From Pseudomonadota bacterium (GTDB taxonomy: Bacteria; Pseudomonadota; Alphaproteobacteria; Rhodospirillales; Casp-alpha2), in NCBI GenBank assembly GCA_022563215.1, contig JADFNT010000068.1, positions 1 to 7,874 on the forward strand: a stretch of DNA of 7,874 nucleotides, read 5' to 3'. Made by a program: the position numbers and the translations under genes. The stretch's first letter is position 1; every line of letters starts with the position of its first letter. A model generated the notes under the pieces. It worked only from the letters and a program-made list of their open reading frames with translations. It did not search any database and was not told the origin of the DNA. This document shows positions 5,252 through 7,874 of this stretch, piece by piece.

Positions 5252-5821
5252 ATGAAATCCCAGGAATCCGGGCCTTCGGAGCCTTCGGAGCCTTACCAGT
5301 CCGGGCCCGGCAAACCCAATCCCGGCCCCGGCATGCCCGAGCCCGAGCCCGAGCCCGGCGCCTTGTCGTTGCGCCGCGAGCGGTTCTGCCAGGCCTATGC
5401 GCGCCACGGCAACGCGGCGCGCGCCGCCCGCGAGGCCGGCTACGCGCCCGGGTTCGCCAAGCAGCGCGGCCACAAGCTGCTCAACACCGCCCCGGTCGGC
5501 GCCCGCATCGAGGCCATCGCCGCGGCCCTCGACTCCGCGGCCGCCCGGGACTCCGGGGCCGCCGCCGGCGATACGCGGGCGCTGATGGCCAAGCTCGAGG
5601 CCGTGTATAGGCGTGCACTCAAGGGCCGCGCCTTCCACGCCGCCGCCCGCGCCGTCGAGCTGCAGGCGCGCCTCGGACGCCGCTTGGCCTGCCTGCCGGC
5701 CGCGGGCGAAACGCCGCCGGCGCCAACGGAAGAGGAGCCGGACCTGGACGCCCTGATCGCCGACGCCGAGGCGTCGCTCCGCCGCATCGGCGCCGAAAAG
5801 GACAATGAGGGCGCGGCGTGA
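5252..5821 (+). CDS. Solitary phage terminase small subunit-like DNA-binding protein
   Basis: The 189-residue product has three parts. Residues 5-37 are a low-complexity Pro/Glu/Gly/Ser tail (SEPSEP, PEPEPEPG). Residues 38-90 read LSLRRERFCQAYARHGNAAR, then AAREAGYAPGFAKQRGHKLL, then NTAPVGARIEAI, the hallmark of the Terminase_2 small-subunit helix-turn-helix (family form: Lt.rq..F...y...gna..AA..AGYs...A...g..lL..p.v...I). Residues 105-189 are helical and Ala/Glu-rich, where family members oligomerise. In phages this subunit binds the packaging site and recruits the large ATPase. Neither large terminase, portal nor other phage genes are visible here, so it is a domesticated remnant or has another DNA-binding role. 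The ATG at 5252 is supported by AAGGA at 5239-5243, 8 nt upstream. Its GC content is very high, in sharp contrast to the AT-rich island just upstream. Confidence 0.8.
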   Translation: MKSQESGPSEPSEPYQSGPGKPNPGPGMPEPEPEPGALSLRRERFCQAYARHGNAARAAREAGYAPGFAKQRGHKLLNTAPVGARIEAIAAALDSAAARDSGAAAGDTRALMAKLEAVYRRALKGRAFHAAARAVELQARLGRRLACLPAAGETPPAPTEEEPDLDALIADAEASLRRIGAEKDNEGAA

Positions 5822-5830
5822 GGTTCGAAA

Positions 5831-5860
5831 AGGTCGCCAAAGGTCGCCAATGGTCGCCCT
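5831..5860. repeat. Three tandem 10-bp units AGGTCGCCAA
   Basis: Two exact copies (5831-5840, 5841-5850) and a third with differences (TGGTCGCCCT, 5851-5860), beginning 9 bp after the terminase-like gene's stop. GGTCGCC recurs at 5887-5893. The unit resembles the GGTCGTCC units further right. Confidence 0.75.
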
Positions 5861-5960
5861 TTCGGGGGCCCAGGGTAGGCATGGGGGTCGCCATGGGGGC
5901 AGGGAGGGTAGGCCCGGGGTCGGCCCGCCGGTCGTCCGGAAGGTCGTCCAGAGGGTATTC

Positions 5961-5996
5961 CCCAGGGTCGTCCCCAGGGTCGTCCCCAGGGTCGTC
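5961..5996. repeat. Three exact tandem 12-bp units CCCAGGGTCGTC
   Basis: Copies at 5961-5972, 5973-5984 and 5985-5996, then CCGGAGG. Diverged GGTCGTCC units precede them at about 5931-5950. The stretch 5822-6010 between the terminase-like stop and the HCCA-isomerase-like stop is almost wholly such short repeats, ending in a tandem GTTAAAGC pair (6002-6017) whose second copy contains the isomerase stop codon. Plausible roles are iterated protein-binding sites or simple replication slippage. Confidence 0.8.
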
Positions 5997-6010
5997 CGGA
6001 GGTTAAAGCG

Positions 6011-6661
6011 TTAAAGCCCCTTTTGGCGCATCCGCCAGACCAACAAATCGATCCGGTCCTGGCCGTAGAACGGTTCGCCCTCGAACACCATCAGCGGCAC
6101 CCCCCAATGCCCGGCGGCCTGGTGGGCGGCCTGGTTTTCCTCGATGGCGGCATCGAACTTTTCCGGCTCGGCGGCGACGGCGGCCTCCAGCTTTCCGGGC
6201 TCGAGCCCGGCCCGGGTCATGGCGTCGGCGAGGTGGGTTCCCCGGTCCCAGCCGTCGACGGTGCCGTCCCAGAGGATGCGCGACACCTGGTCGAGAAATT
6301 CAAGCCCTTTGCCTTCCATCGCCGCCGCCATGCCGAGCCGGGTCAGGCGCCGGATAGTGGGCTGCTCGGGGGCGATTTCGCTGGTCTGCATGTCCATCCG
6401 GATCGGGTCCGGCAGCGGCCGGCGGAAGGAAAGACCCAGGCTTTCGGCGACGCGGCGGCTGTCGAGGGTGTGATAGGGGCGGTAGAGCGGGTTGGTTTTG
6501 TTGAAGAAATCCGGCTGGCGCACGGCCATCGGATAGACCGGGCGGACCACCACATCGACGCCGTGATCGCGGCCGAGGCCGAGGATGCGGTCGAGCGCCA
6601 GGTAGCAATAGGGGCTGCGGAAGGACCAGAAAAGGTCGAAGGTCAAGGCCAAGTCAGCCAA
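6011..6661 (-). CDS. 2-hydroxychromene-2-carboxylate isomerase / kappa-GST-like thioredoxin-fold protein
   Basis: The 216-residue DsbA-like fold begins FDLFWSFRSPYCYLAL (8-23), the family signature in which the Ser before Pro (Ser16, Pro17) activates glutathione in HCCA isomerases and kappa-class GSTs. A helical insertion domain follows (about 60-180), and the protein ends GHWGVPLMVFEGEPFYGQDR (184-203), the cis-Pro (Pro189) and GQDR motif that closes the family. Members isomerise 2-hydroxychromene-2-carboxylate in naphthalene breakdown, but many homologues have unknown substrates. The likely start is TTG at 6661, overlapping the 3' end of the upstream hydrolase by 8 nt, which suggests translational coupling; nearby TTG codons downstream are alternatives, and no good ribosome binding site settles it. 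It is last in an operon behind the formamidase-like hydrolase and GST. Cytoplasmic: no signal peptide. Confidence 0.88.
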   Translation of the reverse strand: MADLALTFDLFWSFRSPYCYLALDRILGLGRDHGVDVVVRPVYPMAVRQPDFFNKTNPLYRPYHTLDSRRVAESLGLSFRRPLPDPIRMDMQTSEIAPEQPTIRRLTRLGMAAAMEGKGLEFLDQVSRILWDGTVDGWDRGTHLADAMTRAGLEPGKLEAAVAAEPEKFDAAIEENQAAHQAAGHWGVPLMVFEGEPFYGQDRIDLLVWRMRQKGL

Positions 6662-7565
6662 GCCCCATCTGCTTTCGCACCGCCCGGGTCAGGCCGCTTT
6701 CCGGATCGGCGAATTCACCGAGGATGGTAAAATGATTGATGCCGGGCCTGACCATCATCTCACAGGGGACGCCCTGCCTTGCCCATTGGCCGGCGAAGGT
6801 CTCGCCCTGGCGCAGGAATTCCTCGCTTTCGTCGCCGCCGACGGCGACGATCAGGGGCGCGTCGGTGGCCGGGGTCAGCCCGAGGGGGGAATTCCGCGCC
6901 ACCTGTCCGGCGGTGAAGCCGAGGGTTTCCTGCATGAAGGTTCGGCGGATCGGCTCCAGGTCGTAGATGCCGCTGATCGCCGTGCCGCCCTTGACGAGAT
7001 CGGCGGGCAGGCCGCCGGCGAAAGCGGGCCAGTCGGTGGCCATCATCATCGCCGTCAGGTGGCCGCCGGCCGAATGCCCGGAGACGAAAATCCGCTGCTT
7101 GTCGCCGCCGAAGGTGCTTGCGTTTTCGAAAGTCCAGGCGACGGCGGCGCGGCATTGGCGCACCAGCTCGTCGAGGTCCACCGACGGCACCAGGGCGTAA
7201 TTGACGATCAGGAGGGCGGCGCCGGCCCGGGTCAGGCCCTGGGCCAGGAAGCGGAAGTCGTTCTTGTGGCGGGAGAACCAGTAGCCGCCGTGCAGGAAGA
7301 CGTTGATCGGCGCCCCCTGGGCGGTTTCGTAGGCGTTTTCGGCGGCGTTTTCTGGGGCGTTTCCGGGCAGGTAGACGTCGAGGGTCTCCTCGGCGCTGGG
7401 GCCGTAGGAAACGTCGAGGCGGGTGTCGAATTCCTCCATCACCGCCCCGGCCCGGGCCTGAAAGCCGGCGTGGATGTCTTGGTGTTCGGGCACCCGGGCG
7501 CGGTTGTTGTATTGCGCGTCGAGGGCTTCCTGGCCGTAGTCGAGATAAACAGGAGCATCGTTCAT
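6654..7565 (-). CDS. Alpha/beta hydrolase, kynurenine formamidase/arylformamidase-like
   Basis: The 303-residue product has the N-terminal YGQEALDAQYNNRARVPEH typical of bacterial arylformamidase-like hydrolases. HGGYW follows at 92-96 (oxyanion hole), then the nucleophile elbow GHSAGG at 163-168 (Ser165), acid candidate Asp245 in GGDES, and His278 in INHF, giving a complete Ser-Asp-His triad. Such enzymes cleave N-formylkynurenine or related amides and esters. With no other tryptophan-catabolic gene in view, the substrate is open. Residues 70-84 (PENAAENAYETAQ) form a short Ala/Asn/Glu-rich insert from degenerate DNA microrepeats, probably a surface loop. The ATG at 7565 follows the GST stop by 7 nt, and the 3' end overlaps the isomerase-like gene by 8 nt, so the three genes form an operon read leftward. 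Confidence 0.88.
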   Translation of the reverse strand: MNDAPVYLDYGQEALDAQYNNRARVPEHQDIHAGFQARAGAVMEEFDTRLDVSYGPSAEETLDVYLPGNAPENAAENAYETAQGAPINVFLHGGYWFSRHKNDFRFLAQGLTRAGAALLIVNYALVPSVDLDELVRQCRAAVAWTFENASTFGGDKQRIFVSGHSAGGHLTAMMMATDWPAFAGGLPADLVKGGTAISGIYDLEPIRRTFMQETLGFTAGQVARNSPLGLTPATDAPLIVAVGGDESEEFLRQGETFAGQWARQGVPCEMMVRPGINHFTILGEFADPESGLTRAVRKQMGLG

Positions 7566-7572
7566 GGCGCGG

Positions 7573-7874
7573 TCATTCCATGGTGATGGAGGCGACGTGT
7601 TGCCGGTAGGCCGGGCGGTCCTTGAGCCGTTGGTAATAGGCTTGCAGCCGGGGCAGGGCCGGGCGGTCGACGTCCAGCAGGTGCCAGCGGTTGACCGAAC
7701 AGCCGATGGGGATGTCGCCGATGGTCGGTTCGTCGCCGGTGATGAAGGGGTGTTTTTCCAGTTGCGCGTCGACCAGCCGCCACATCCGGCCCGCCTGCTC
7801 GCCCGCCTTGGCCTCGGCCTCCCGGTCGCGGTCCTCGGGCGCGGTGCGGACCTGGCCCATGAAGATCGCCGTCA
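7573..7874 (-). CDS. Glutathione S-transferase, C-terminal part (runs off right edge)
   Basis: The frame is open to the window edge, so the gene starts beyond it. An internal Met at 7860 is not the start, because TAIF precedes it in frame. The visible 100 or so residues are the all-helical GST C-terminal domain: IFMGQVRTAPEDRD (family form: f...vRtp.e.rd), then an alanine/glutamate-rich helix, LEKHPFITGDEPTIGDIPIG (about 35-54 from the internal Met, the conserved N-capping box with Asp after T.gD), and LPRLQAYYQRLKDRPAYRQHV, which ends most bacterial GSTs. The N-terminal glutathione-binding thioredoxin fold lies outside. It is the first visible gene of the operon and fits with the glutathione-linked isomerase-like gene two genes downstream. 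Confidence 0.88.
   Translation of the reverse strand, partial: TAIFMGQVRTAPEDRDREAEAKAGEQAGRMWRLVDAQLEKHPFITGDEPTIGDIPIGCSVNRWHLLDVDRPALPRLQAYYQRLKDRPAYRQHVASITME

Noticed and set aside
5805..6014. Plus-strand open frame of 69 codons with repeated RVVP units, overlapping the terminase-like gene's end
   Set aside because: Its sequence is simply a readout of the tandem repeats, it lacks a recognisable domain, and its start lies inside the terminase-like gene with no clear ribosome binding site.
6732..7586. Long plus-strand open frame opposite the alpha/beta hydrolase
   Set aside because: GC-rich antisense frame; the minus strand has a complete catalytic triad and family motifs over the same bases.

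Overview
The window looks like a chromosomal contig from a GC-rich alphaproteobacterium, perhaps of the Rhodospirillales. This is inferred from the strongly GC-biased third codon positions, TTG/GTG starts, and a gene set of crotonase-fold protein, fosmidomycin-resistance-like MFS carrier, HCCA-isomerase/kappa-GST-like protein, kynurenine-formamidase-like hydrolase and GST. No rRNA, tRNA or CRISPR array was found.

Layout. 1-486 (minus): the radical-SAM core of a MiaB-type tRNA methylthiotransferase that runs off the left edge and has no N-terminal domain or usable start. 633-836 (plus): a small exported protein. 882-1676 (minus): a crotonase/enoyl-CoA hydratase-like protein lacking both classical catalytic glutamates. 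1873-3090 (plus): a 12-helix MFS transporter with a TTG start, divergent from the crotonase gene; a 22-bp tandem duplication lies in front of it. 3083-3170: a perfect 28-bp inverted repeat whose left arm supplies the transporter's stop codon.

3171-5160 is an accessory island, clearly AT-richer than the rest. Two minus-strand genes, 41 bp apart, probably form an operon: a PIN-like nuclease (4980-4033, TTG start with a good ribosome binding site) followed by a membrane-anchored protein with a HEPN-type R-x4-H motif (3991-3401). Related copies of an intergenic repeat lie in direct orientation on both sides (3186-3249 and 5082-5146). Two predicted RNase-type proteins, one of them at the membrane, bracketed by repeats, make the best candidate here for an undescribed defence or toxin-like module. 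This is inference only.

At 5252-5821 (plus) lies a solitary small-terminase-like DNA-binding protein with no phage neighbours in view. It is followed by 190 bp of short tandem repeats (10-bp and 12-bp units). From the right edge leftwards, a GST C-terminal part, a kynurenine-formamidase-like alpha/beta hydrolase and an HCCA-isomerase-like thioredoxin-fold protein are packed with a 7-nt gap and an 8-nt overlap. They form an evident operon that suggests glutathione-linked processing of an aromatic or xenobiotic compound.
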